Source: Euryarchaeota archaeon UBA558 (GTDB taxonomy: Archaea; Thermoplasmatota; Poseidoniia; Poseidoniales; Thalassarchaeaceae). Taken from it: 53,385 nucleotides of DNA. Under the pieces are notes generated by a model. The model saw only the letters and a program-made list of their open reading frames with translations, made no database searches and was not told the DNA's origin. The stretch spans positions 1 through 53,385 of the forward strand of contig DAZE01000019.1 in assembly GCA_002507175.1 (NCBI GenBank), written 5' to 3'. Both the position numbers and the translations under genes were made by a program. Positions 26,437 to 33,706 of this stretch are shown here, piece after piece; position 1 is the first letter of the stretch, and the number at the start of each line of letters is the position of its first letter.

Positions 26437-27456
26437 TCAGTGATCCCTCCCGATGGACCAGACGCCCAGCGTCGAAAGGGCGAAACCAATCTTCCGGAAG
26501 AAACCAAGACTCAGGCGGCGTGAAAGTACATCACCATTCCTTCTTTCAGCCTCCGCAAGGATTTCACCGTATACCGATGCCATAACCGAGGGACTCGATC
26601 TTGAGTCCATGCTTATGAGCGGCAAGAGCCTCATGGCGTTCTTCTGGTGGGTCCTGGCCCTTGATATGTAGTGCCTCATGAACTCCTTCCAATTCGAAGT
26701 GGAAGGTAGGCTGGGATCTGATAGGTCCAACTGTGATATCCCAAAAAGATGCATCTCATCTCTAGGTAGGTACACACGACCGTGTTCGAGGTCCTCTTGT
26801 ATGTCCCTTAGTATGTTGACCATCTGAAGGAAAATTCCCATTTCTTCGGCATGTTCTCTAGCATCGGGATTCTCATAGCCATAGATTTCGATTAGAGCAA
26901 GGCCAACAGTAGAAGCGACCTTGTAGCAGTAGCCCCTCATGTCCTCAAAAGAGGAATAGTTCGTTGGATAAAGATCGTCCTCCATGCCGTCGATGAGTTG
27001 ATGGAGGTCGCTGAGCCTAATTGGAAATTTGGCGAAAACGTCTTTGAGTGCGATGAAAATCGGATCATTGGTGTCCTGTCCCCTGGATGCCTTGGTCAAC
27101 ATCTCCCTGTAATAGACCAACCCTCGGAGCTTCAGAGTGTGATCAGGCTCTGGGTTCGATGCCTCGGATTGCTTGTCGATTGAGAGCAGGATAGACCTGT
27201 CTTCTGCCCTGTCGTTCAACTCCTCGATGTGTTCAGAAGTCAAACTGGATAGGTCTGGTAACCAGTCCCCATCGGCAATGTCATCAACTCTGCGACAAAA
27301 TGCATAGAGGGCGTAAACGGCGTTTCGTTTCTCATGGGGTAAGTGCCTGAAGGATCTCATGAAGGAGGTAGATGCTGACTTAGTGATTTCTCTGCATATG
27401 GCGTATGAGTCCTCCAGACTCGGAACCAATTTTTGTTTACCTCCCATCAAGACCAT
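26437..27456 (-). CDS. crtB: Phytoene synthase
   Basis: 339 aa with both Asp-rich prenyl-diphosphate motifs: RRVDDIAD at 55-62 and NILRDIQEDLEHGRVY near 210-225. It condenses two geranylgeranyl diphosphates to phytoene, the entry to C40 carotenoids. ATG 27456 is 26 bp from a TATA-like box on the same strand; a second ATG at 27447 is possible. It is the first gene of a four-gene operon (crtB, crtI, lipoprotein, ABA4-like). Confidence 0.93.
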   Translation of the reverse strand: MVLMGGKQKLVPSLEDSYAICREITKSASTSFMRSFRHLPHEKRNAVYALYAFCRRVDDIADGDWLPDLSSLTSEHIEELNDRAEDRSILLSIDKQSEASNPEPDHTLKLRGLVYYREMLTKASRGQDTNDPIFIALKDVFAKFPIRLSDLHQLIDGMEDDLYPTNYSSFEDMRGYCYKVASTVGLALIEIYGYENPDAREHAEEMGIFLQMVNILRDIQEDLEHGRVYLPRDEMHLFGISQLDLSDPSLPSTSNWKEFMRHYISRARTHQKNAMRLLPLISMDSRSSPSVMASVYGEILAEAERRNGDVLSRRLSLGFFRKIGFALSTLGVWSIGRDH

Positions 27457-27477
27457 AGTGTTATCTTGGAACCAGTT

Positions 27478-27485
27478 GTAATATG
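27478..27485 (-). promoter_or_regulatory. TATA-like box for crtB (leaderless)
   Basis: On the minus strand CATATTAC is centred about 26 bp ahead of the crtB ATG, with no ribosome binding site between. It overlaps one arm (ATGAAT, 27483-27488) of a 6-bp inverted repeat whose other arm is ATTCAT (27498-27503). Confidence 0.5.
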
Positions 27486-27493
27486 AATGGATG

Positions 27494-27500
27494 TTTAATT
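27494..27500 (+). promoter_or_regulatory. TATA-like box for the DUF971 gene (leaderless)
   Basis: TTTAATT is centred about 25 bp before the TTG at 27522, back-to-back with the crtB box 12 bp away. It supports the TTG as a true start. Both boxes are covered by one inverted repeat (27483-27503). Confidence 0.45.
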
Positions 27501-27521
27501 CATCAGCACATTTAGGTCAAT

Positions 27522-27869
27522 TTGAATAGAGTGGACGGAACCCAACGGACGGGTCAAAACATGACGTTGGTTGACTTGCTGAGGAGAGAAGAGAGTTGCG
27601 AGATGACTTTCAGTGATGAGGCAAAATTCAATCTTGACTACCTAAACTTGAGGCTAAACTGCCCATGCGCAAATTGCAAACCCAGAAGGGAAAACAACCA
27701 GAGGATGCTTGAATTCAAGCAAGAAATCGAAAGGCTCAGGATGGAGAAACCAGGCGTGGAGGTAGTAGGTCACTATGGCTTGAAGTTCCTCTGGCCTTCT
27801 GGCTGCTCAAGCGGCATTTTTAGTTTTGAAATCCTTCGTGAAATTGCCGAGAAAGAATTACAGCAATGA
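27522..27869 (+). CDS. DUF971-domain protein
   Basis: 115 aa. The pattern LRLNCPCANCK (about 43-53), then VEVVGHYGLKFLWPSG and GIFSFEILREIA is that of DUF971, also seen at the N-terminus of gamma-butyrobetaine hydroxylase and in proteins tied to iron-sulfur or Mrp/ApbC genes. The three Cys could bind a metal. TTG start is chosen from the promoter spacing; GTG 27531 and ATG 27561 are alternatives. The gene sits between the carotenoid operon and pus10; function not established. Confidence 0.75.
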   Translation: MNRVDGTQRTGQNMTLVDLLRREESCEMTFSDEAKFNLDYLNLRLNCPCANCKPRRENNQRMLEFKQEIERLRMEKPGVEVVGHYGLKFLWPSGCSSGIFSFEILREIAEKELQQ

Positions 27870-27947
27870 GAGGGAAGAATGATATTTGCCCTACTCCGCG
27901 TTAGACTCACGTGTCAAGGGTCTAGCCGACCCTAGTCAGGTGATCGT

Positions 27948-29363
27948 ATGAGTGGGGATCGCAACGAAGATGAAGATGATGTTGCATGGGTATCTTTCTC
28001 GTCTGCTGGATACGGCTCAGCAGAGGATGATCCGTGGGACGACGTGGTGCCAGTGGAGAATCCAGATTCTGACTTGGACTGGTACGATGACAGCCCTATC
28101 GACGAGGATCCATCCACACAGTGGGATGCTCCACCGTGTCCTGCGCCGCTTGGTGTGGCGCATCTCATACGCATTGGGTGTTGCGATCACTGTTTGTGCA
28201 GACTTGCAGGCAAAAAAACAAAGAATTCCGGCTCATTGGGTGGAGAAGAATTGCGCAAACAGGCAATCGAGTTGAATTCAGACCTGCAAGAGATAGAGTC
28301 AATGGATCACTGTCCAACTTGTGAAGACCTAATGGATGATGTCAATAATATCTCGGAAATCATATCCGATGCTTGCCAAGGGATTGATTTCAAAACAATG
28401 CAAATCGGGGTCCACATTCCTAAGGACCTCATGGAGGAAGAGGATGTGGTCAGGTCAAGATATGGTGCTCCCAGTAGCAGTCCGTTGAAAGCCACCTTTG
28501 TCGATGAGATACAAGCCACATTACAAGCGGGCAGTACTGACATCGAATTCGTAAAAGAGAGGCCCGACATTATGATACTGATTGACACACTGACGCTCAG
28601 GGTGGAAGTGGACGTCAGGCCCGTGTTCATTTATGGCAGATACATCAAGAACACGAGGGAGATTCCCCAAACGAGATGGCCTTGCAGGTCCTGCAGAGGA
28701 CGCAAAGGCGGGTGCGAGGCCTGCGAATCAAGCGGATTACAATATCCGGACTCAGTCCAAGACCTGATCGGCAGACCCCTAGCTACAGGAATGGGGGCTT
28801 TTGACACAGCATTCCACGGCATGGGGAGGGAAGATATTGACGTTAGATGCCTCGGAGAGGGGAGACCATTCGTGTTGGAGGTAAAATCACCTAGATCTAG
28901 ATCGCCTGAACTCGTTGACTACGAATCAATAATATCCTCAACATCCGATGGGAGAGTGGAAGTAAATTCACTCAGGTTCTCAGATAGGAAGGAGGTGGCA
29001 AGGATAAAACAGACAAGGTCAGAAAAGACCTACACAATTCGATTCAAGACAAAAGAACCAATTGACAAGGAAAAGGCAAAGTCACTCATACTCTCTCTTT
29101 CGGGAGAGATTGTCGAACAACAAACTCCCAAACGAGTAAGTCATCGAAGAGCGGACAAAAATCGGAAAAGGCGAATAATCTCGGTAGATGAAGTAAGTTC
29201 TGAGGGGGAAGAGATAGAGGTGACACTCAGATGCGAGGCTGGAACATACATCAAGGAACTCATTCATTCTGACGAGGGGAGAACCAACCCATCGGTAGCC
29301 GGCGTCCTAGAGACCGCATGCGAAGTAATATGGCTAGATGTTGAAAATGTTCATGCGGACTGA
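27948..29363 (+). CDS. pus10: tRNA pseudouridine synthase Pus10
   Basis: 471 aa. An acidic N-terminal extension (about 1-60) is followed by paired Cys (CCDHC, CPTC) and a THUMP-containing region; the catalytic block HGMGREDIDVRCLGEGRPF (about 285-303) holds the active Asp, and the C-terminal RCEAGTYIKELIHSDEGR block is diagnostic. It makes pseudouridine 54/55 in the T-arm of archaeal tRNAs, replacing bacterial TruB for that site. ATG 27948 follows CAGGTGATC. It precedes rpl21e, a common archaeal order. Confidence 0.94.
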   Translation: MSGDRNEDEDDVAWVSFSSAGYGSAEDDPWDDVVPVENPDSDLDWYDDSPIDEDPSTQWDAPPCPAPLGVAHLIRIGCCDHCLCRLAGKKTKNSGSLGGEELRKQAIELNSDLQEIESMDHCPTCEDLMDDVNNISEIISDACQGIDFKTMQIGVHIPKDLMEEEDVVRSRYGAPSSSPLKATFVDEIQATLQAGSTDIEFVKERPDIMILIDTLTLRVEVDVRPVFIYGRYIKNTREIPQTRWPCRSCRGRKGGCEACESSGLQYPDSVQDLIGRPLATGMGAFDTAFHGMGREDIDVRCLGEGRPFVLEVKSPRSRSPELVDYESIISSTSDGRVEVNSLRFSDRKEVARIKQTRSEKTYTIRFKTKEPIDKEKAKSLILSLSGEIVEQQTPKRVSHRRADKNRKRRIISVDEVSSEGEEIEVTLRCEAGTYIKELIHSDEGRTNPSVAGVLETACEVIWLDVENVHAD

Positions 29364-29383
29364 ATATCTTGGCGGGAGATGCA

Positions 29384-29389
29384 CTTAAA
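29384..29389 (+). promoter_or_regulatory. TATA-like box for the rpl21e operon
   Basis: CTTAAA lies in the 79-bp gap after pus10. A start of transcription about 25 bp downstream would give a leader of roughly 30 nt carrying the ribosome binding site before ATG 29443. Confidence 0.35.
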
Positions 29390-29422
29390 CGCAACAGGCA
29401 GGTCGCTTGCCCGCCGATTAGG

Positions 29423-29440
29423 CTGTCAGGGAGGGGACAG
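29423..29440 (+). other. Hairpin presenting the rpl21e ribosome binding site in its loop
   Basis: CTGTC (29423-29427) pairs with GACAG (29436-29440); the 8-nt loop AGGGAGGG is the Shine-Dalgarno sequence, ending just before ATG 29443. Such a structure could be a target for ribosomal-protein feedback, but this is not shown. Confidence 0.4.
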
Positions 29441-29442
29441 AC

Positions 29443-29793
29443 ATGAAGAGAAGCCATGGAACGCGACAAGGAACCCGCTCGATTCTATCTAAGAGCAAAT
29501 CCCAGCGAAGCCGACTAAACATCTCAAAAATAATGCACTCTTACTCCGACGGTGACAAAGTTTCCATCGTAATAGACGGCGCACAACAAAAGGGAATGCC
29601 ACATCGAAGATTTCAAGGTGCTACCGGCACGGTGAAAGCTCGCCAAGGACGAGCATATGTCGTCAGTGTGAAGGATAAGAATATGGCCAAGACACTCGTC
29701 GTCCGACCAGAACACATGAGGCCAGCAGATGGCAGGCCGAAACCAGAGTTCGTCCAAAGACAGCTCCAAAAGTCAAAGCAAGAGGAGGAGTGA
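29443..29793 (+). CDS. rpl21e: Large-subunit ribosomal protein L21e (eL21)
   Basis: 116 aa, slightly longer than the usual 95-100 through a C-terminal basic and acidic tail. MKRSHGTRQGTRSILSK, GDKVSIVIDG and GMPHRRFQGATGTVKARQG are typical eL21. It is an archaeal/eukaryotic ribosomal protein without a bacterial counterpart, good evidence for archaeal origin. It leads the L21e-RpoF-DUF655-KsgA run with a 5-bp gap to rpoF. Confidence 0.95.
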   Translation: MKRSHGTRQGTRSILSKSKSQRSRLNISKIMHSYSDGDKVSIVIDGAQQKGMPHRRFQGATGTVKARQGRAYVVSVKDKNMAKTLVVRPEHMRPADGRPKPEFVQRQLQKSKQEEE

Positions 29794-29798
29794 GTTAA

Positions 29799-30155
29799 TT
29801 GTCCGATCAATCCGAGTATGTTGATTATGCCAAAGTCAGGGACCTGCTTCTTTCGGCCCAGGAAAGGAGGCATGAGCTGTCCTATGAACAGCAAATGGCT
29901 CTGCAGCACTCCGAGTGGGCAGCAAGTGCGCAGCGAGGTGGAATCAAAACTAACTCTGAGGTATTCCAGAGCCTATCCGAAGCACTCCAATCAAACGATA
30001 AACTCGCCGACCATCCAGATGTCTGTGCTAAGATTGCCGAACTCATGCCTATGAGTGTTCAATCAATGCGTGTCATCATCGCCTCAAAGAGAATAGCGAT
30101 GGATACATCGGAAATCGAAGAAATTATTGATATCGTTCGGCAACATGTCCTTTGA
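29799..30155 (+). CDS. rpoF: DNA-directed RNA polymerase subunit F (Rpb4)
   Basis: 118 aa. The C-terminal HRDC-like part (KIAELMPMSVQSMRVIIASK, EIEEIIDIVRQ) matches archaeal Rpb4/RpoF, which pairs with RpoE on the polymerase stalk. TTG start at 29799, five bases after the L21e stop with GAGGAGTGAG ahead. The gene position between L21e and DUF655 is the conserved archaeal one and strengthens the call despite low overall conservation. Confidence 0.9.
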   Translation: MSDQSEYVDYAKVRDLLLSAQERRHELSYEQQMALQHSEWAASAQRGGIKTNSEVFQSLSEALQSNDKLADHPDVCAKIAELMPMSVQSMRVIIASKRIAMDTSEIEEIIDIVRQHVL

Positions 30156-30774
30156 TCATTCTCACAGAGCGATTCATCAACTGAACACCTATTCCGCAAT
30201 CAGAGGTAGAGCCATGCGCGAGAACAAGGATGAACAGGAACACCACGAATTGATGGCCGAGCAAGCTGTCCGCGTGATCTCAATCATGGACAGAAGGCCT
30301 ACTGGAAAGGAGATTCACGGAATAACGCATCCCGGCCTTTTCCTCATTAGGTCAAAGTTGCTGGACCCCGCACTACATGAAAAAGAAGGTTGGATTGGGG
30401 CAGACGATCCTCGAATGGGCCCATTATCCCCAATCAGAAAGAAGGACCTATCTGCGGAAGCACAAGAATCGCTTGTCGTGATAGTGAGAGAATCCATATC
30501 GATGGACGAGGCAATACATCTGTCCTTTTTCAACCGGGCCCAGCCCATCACGTTGAAGATGCACTCATACCAACTACTGCCAGGCATAGGAAAGTCATCA
30601 GCCCAACAATGGGTGCAGAAAAGAGGCTCAATGGGTTGGCATGATCTACAAGGCGTCACTGATGCCATAGGTCAAGATGCAGCCTCCTTGCTCGCAGAGC
30701 GATACGTCCAGGAAATGGACGATCCGATGCAATCTCCAAGATTGATCGACTTGGTTGTCAGGGCTGGGGTTTGA
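30145..30774 (+). CDS. DUF655 protein (archaeal HhH RNA-binding-like)
   Basis: 209 aa from ATG 30145, which overlaps the rpoF end by 11 bp; an ATG at 30214 is an alternative start. DUF655 features: ERIHIDG-type beta segment is replaced here by VVIVRESISMDEAIHLSFFN, followed by LPGIGKSSAQQWVQKR, a helix-hairpin-helix element. The family is archaeal, sits between rpoF and ksgA in many genomes, and is presumed to act on RNA or ribosomes. Exact role unknown. Confidence 0.85.
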   Translation: MSFDHSHRAIHQLNTYSAIRGRAMRENKDEQEHHELMAEQAVRVISIMDRRPTGKEIHGITHPGLFLIRSKLLDPALHEKEGWIGADDPRMGPLSPIRKKDLSAEAQESLVVIVRESISMDEAIHLSFFNRAQPITLKMHSYQLLPGIGKSSAQQWVQKRGSMGWHDLQGVTDAIGQDAASLLAERYVQEMDDPMQSPRLIDLVVRAGV

Positions 30775-31688
30775 GCTTGAGCATTGCCTGTGGAAAACCC
30801 GAGCCGCCATCAAAGATCGTTCAAAGGTATCTCTCTGCCATCAAAACTGACAGATCACTGGGGCAAAACTTCCTGATCAACGAGACTCCAATAAAAAAGT
30901 CAGTGGAGTTCTCCGAGACATTGGGCTTGGGAAAAATATCCAATGTCCTTGAGGTAGGTCCTGGGCCCGGAACCCTAACGAGTGCGATATTGAACACAGG
31001 GGCAGATGTCACTGCAATCGAGATATCTTCTGATGCCTGTGATTTCCTCGCTACGGAGTTAACTCACCCTAACTTGCGCCTCGTGAATGGTGATGCCCTA
31101 GCCCTCCATTGGCCAGATAATTTAACACACGTTATCGCCAACATACCGTATGGAATATCCAGTCCAATCCTATCAAAAATCCAAGATTACCATCAGAACT
31201 CTCCGCTGCAAGGAATTTGTCTTTTAGTTCAGCGGGAGTTTGGTAACAGGATGGCTATGAAGACGCCCCCCAAAGATCGAGGCCCGCTGGGAATCTCTCT
31301 GTGGTTAGATTTCGACTGCAGCATCGTTATGGAAGTCCCTCGCTCTTGCTTTCGTCCACAGCCAGAGGTAGATTCCTCCGTCATAGGTCTGAAACCGATC
31401 TCCAGGGATCACATCAATGAGAAAGAACGCCTTTCAATCAAAGGATTGGCCTCATGGTGCTTTGGCAGGAGAAGGAGGAAAATCAGAAATTCATTGAGGT
31501 CGGCCCCAAATCACGTACACAGGACATGGGCAGTCTCAAGATCGGACTGGATTGGAAGATTAGCGACACTAGAGGGAAAATCGAGGGACTTCACGGAGAT
31601 GGGTCAGAAGAGGCCTGAAGAGTTAGACCCTGAAAGTTGGGTCTTGCTTACTAGGATGATTGCCCATGAAGATGAACTTCCAGTATGA
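30771..31688 (+). CDS. ksgA: 16S rRNA dimethyladenosine methyltransferase (KsgA/Dim1)
   Basis: 305 aa with a TTG start that overlaps the DUF655 stop (TTGA). SAM motif I is LEVGPGPGTLTSAIL (about 61-75), preceded by SLGQNFLI; motif IV is NIPYGISSPIL. It dimethylates two adenines in helix 45 of small-subunit rRNA late in assembly. The C-terminal part is longer than in bacteria, as in other archaea. Confidence 0.94.
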   Translation: MSLSIACGKPEPPSKIVQRYLSAIKTDRSLGQNFLINETPIKKSVEFSETLGLGKISNVLEVGPGPGTLTSAILNTGADVTAIEISSDACDFLATELTHPNLRLVNGDALALHWPDNLTHVIANIPYGISSPILSKIQDYHQNSPLQGICLLVQREFGNRMAMKTPPKDRGPLGISLWLDFDCSIVMEVPRSCFRPQPEVDSSVIGLKPISRDHINEKERLSIKGLASWCFGRRRRKIRNSLRSAPNHVHRTWAVSRSDWIGRLATLEGKSRDFTEMGQKRPEELDPESWVLLTRMIAHEDELPV

Positions 31689-31764
31689 CCGTGACTTGAA
31701 ATCTGGACCCCCACTCGGAGAACTCGTCGACGCGGCGGTTGCGCTTCTTCGGTGAGGGGATAAA

Positions 31765-32865
31765 ATGGCAAAGAAGGACACTTATCTGGCACTACTCAGG
31801 CGAGGTATTGATGAAACCACGTCACAGTTGCTGTCAGAGTCCGGTCTTAAAATCGGGGACCTCAAGAAACTCGACGAAGAAAAGCTGGTCAGCAACTACG
31901 GAATAAAGAAAGAAATTGCAAAGTCGGTCATTGAATCAGTGAAATCCGGCCCTAGGGCCTCCAGTAGACAGAGATTCATCGCAGACGTAATTACCAAAGG
32001 AGCTCCAAAGAAAGTTGATAGGATTCAAGAGCAGCGATTCAAGAGGGAGCAAAAGGACCTTCTTCAGCAGCTAAATGAGAAGAGGGAGGAACAAAGGGTC
32101 GCAAGAGTAGAGTCTTTCAGAAACAAGAAGCTCGTCATGAATAGGCTCGGCAAGACGGTTGAATTAATCGTGAAATTGGAGACAATTTTCGATGAAGAAG
32201 CTAAAGACGAGCAGCGATCCAAGCTCAAAGACCAATTAGAAACGAGGGGACTTGAAGCGGCCCGTGATCACGAGATGCTTGAACTGGATGGGACCCCACA
32301 GGACATAGTGGACTTCAGAAGGAAGATAGCTCCGATCCTGTGTCTTCATGCCTGCCCGCACTGCGGAGATGAGATGGATCCTAGGGGATCGTCTGTTATT
32401 GAGGACGCCCGAGATTACAAATTTGTGTGTTGGGAATGCGAAGAGGAGTTTCATGCCGGCCTCGCTACCGTTGTCGCTGAAAGGATATCCGACACGGATT
32501 CTACATCATGGATCACCATCGATCCAAAGAGGGGGCCCAGAGATCCAATCGTGGCACCTCCATCCAAATCAAGTGCTGATTCCGTGGCTGAGTCCGTGAC
32601 CAGGGAAATCGAGGCAACCGGTGCCTCTGCGAGTCAGATCTCGGCTTCTATGGAGTCCAGCAAGCTTTCCGGTACCCTGATGGAGATCGATGATTGGATT
32701 GAGAAGACACTCAAAGAAAAGGGGTACATACAAGCCCAGGAGCACCGTGAGAATTTCATTATCGCCACGGGAGCAGGCGCAACGAAATTTAACAAGTGGA
32801 TGAAGAAGGCTGGGCTATATTTCAATAAACAGTCCGGGAAGTGGACCAGATGGGAGGACCGCTGA
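31765..32865 (+). CDS. Unknown protein: HhH-like N-terminus, coiled coil, zinc ribbon
   Basis: 366 aa; not a family I can name. Residues 1-65 look like a helix-hairpin-helix/Rad51-N-type nucleic-acid-binding domain (LSESGLKIGDLKKL, SNYGIKKEIAKSVI). A basic, charged coiled coil spans about 85-165. A zinc ribbon follows (CPHCG near 195, CWEC near 222), and the last 60 residues form another small basic helical domain ending in SGKWTRWEDR. No catalytic motif is seen. ATG 31765 follows GAGGGGAT. A DNA- or RNA-binding role is inferred from its make-up and from ksgA next door. Confidence 0.7.
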   Translation: MAKKDTYLALLRRGIDETTSQLLSESGLKIGDLKKLDEEKLVSNYGIKKEIAKSVIESVKSGPRASSRQRFIADVITKGAPKKVDRIQEQRFKREQKDLLQQLNEKREEQRVARVESFRNKKLVMNRLGKTVELIVKLETIFDEEAKDEQRSKLKDQLETRGLEAARDHEMLELDGTPQDIVDFRRKIAPILCLHACPHCGDEMDPRGSSVIEDARDYKFVCWECEEEFHAGLATVVAERISDTDSTSWITIDPKRGPRDPIVAPPSKSSADSVAESVTREIEATGASASQISASMESSKLSGTLMEIDDWIEKTLKEKGYIQAQEHRENFIIATGAGATKFNKWMKKAGLYFNKQSGKWTRWEDR

Positions 32866-33182
32866 AAAGGGAAAGAGCCGTTGATTTAGACAAATCAACG
32901 ACGGTTCGCTTCTTCCGCGGATCCCTGCCGATCGGCACTTCCCAATCAGATACTATCGATGTAATCACAGAACATGCAATTGAAGCCGAGGTGACCATTC
33001 CTACGAATTGCACATCTGGTACCTGCGGGACATGCCTAGTTAGACTGATTTCAGGAGAGGTCGAGATTCCAGAGTCACTTCCACCGGGAATCGATGATTT
33101 CCTTGTTAGTCAAGGAGGAATTCTAGCCTGTTGCATGCCCCCTATCGGAGATATCGAGATCGACATAATCCCACCCTTGTGA
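32850..33182 (+). CDS. Plant-type [2Fe-2S] ferredoxin
   Basis: 110 aa from ATG 32850, overlapping the preceding gene by 16 bp. Cluster ligands are C54, C59, C62 (NCTSGTCGTC) and one of C94/C95, the plant/vertebrate-type arrangement. It carries single electrons in the cytoplasm. A partner is not evident; the Rieske protein and flavoproteins farther left are possible but unproven. The extra adjacent Cys (CC) at the last ligand is a small oddity. Confidence 0.88.
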   Translation: MGGPLKRERAVDLDKSTTVRFFRGSLPIGTSQSDTIDVITEHAIEAEVTIPTNCTSGTCGTCLVRLISGEVEIPESLPPGIDDFLVSQGGILACCMPPIGDIEIDIIPPL

Positions 33183-33191
33183 GGCATAATA

Positions 33192-33392
33192 ATGGTTGAT
33201 TTACAGGATCCAAATCTGATCGCGATTATCATCATAGACATAGTAGGAATTTCAATTTTCATTTGGTTCCTAGCCAGTCGACTTTCAATGAAATTCAAGG
33301 TCATCGAGGAAAGGAAATCCAGGAAAAAGAACAACAATCCTAAGATCGACGATGGCAATTCAAATCAGGACCCTCTAAGAGGTCAGGATTGA
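33192..33392 (+). CDS. 66-aa single-pass membrane protein
   Basis: One N-terminal helix (about 9-29, rich in Ile) is followed by a highly charged, Lys/Asn-rich cytoplasmic tail with coiled-coil character. It begins 9 bp after the ferredoxin stop, so it is probably in the same transcript and may anchor or tether the ferredoxin, which is inference. It ends one base from the end of the opposing gene. No family recognised. Confidence 0.6.
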   Translation: MVDLQDPNLIAIIIIDIVGISIFIWFLASRLSMKFKVIEERKSRKKNNNPKIDDGNSNQDPLRGQD

Positions 33393-33393
33393 A

Positions 33394-33705
33394 TCATAGC
33401 CCACTCCTTCTGATGGAAAGGGCGTTATTCCAATCCGCAGCGCCGGGTATCTCAACCACTAATATCTCCACTGACTTGATCGCATCACTCGATAGAAACT
33501 CCTTACTCAACAAGGATAAATCAAAGAGACAACAAGGGCAGTGTGGCATCCTCGGCCTTACTCTCAGACTTACCTCCCCCTCATCTGTGATGACTATGCT
33601 CTTGAGCATGTCTTCAGATTTAATCGGGTAGCCATGAGGATCTGTCCTGTCCTTAAGTAGGCGATGAGCCTCCTTCATCGCATTCCTTTTGGCTTTGGAA
33701 TTCAA
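33394..33705 (-). CDS. MIP18/DUF59-like protein (iron-sulfur assembly type)
   Basis: 103 aa with a TTG start (33705) that follows GGAGTGGTGA; ATG 33678 is the alternative. The layout (helical start with LLKDRTDPHGYPI, a beta strand SLRVRPRMPHCPCC, an amphipathic helix, then VEILVVEIPGAADWNNAL) resembles the MIP18/PaaD/SufT fold, including a reactive Cys after the second strand. CPCC is unusual for the family. MIP18 proteins help mature Fe-S proteins. Assignment rests on pattern only. Confidence 0.5.
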   Translation of the reverse strand: MNSKAKRNAMKEAHRLLKDRTDPHGYPIKSEDMLKSIVITDEGEVSLRVRPRMPHCPCCLFDLSLLSKEFLSSDAIKSVEILVVEIPGAADWNNALSIRRSGL

Positions 33706-33706
33706 A

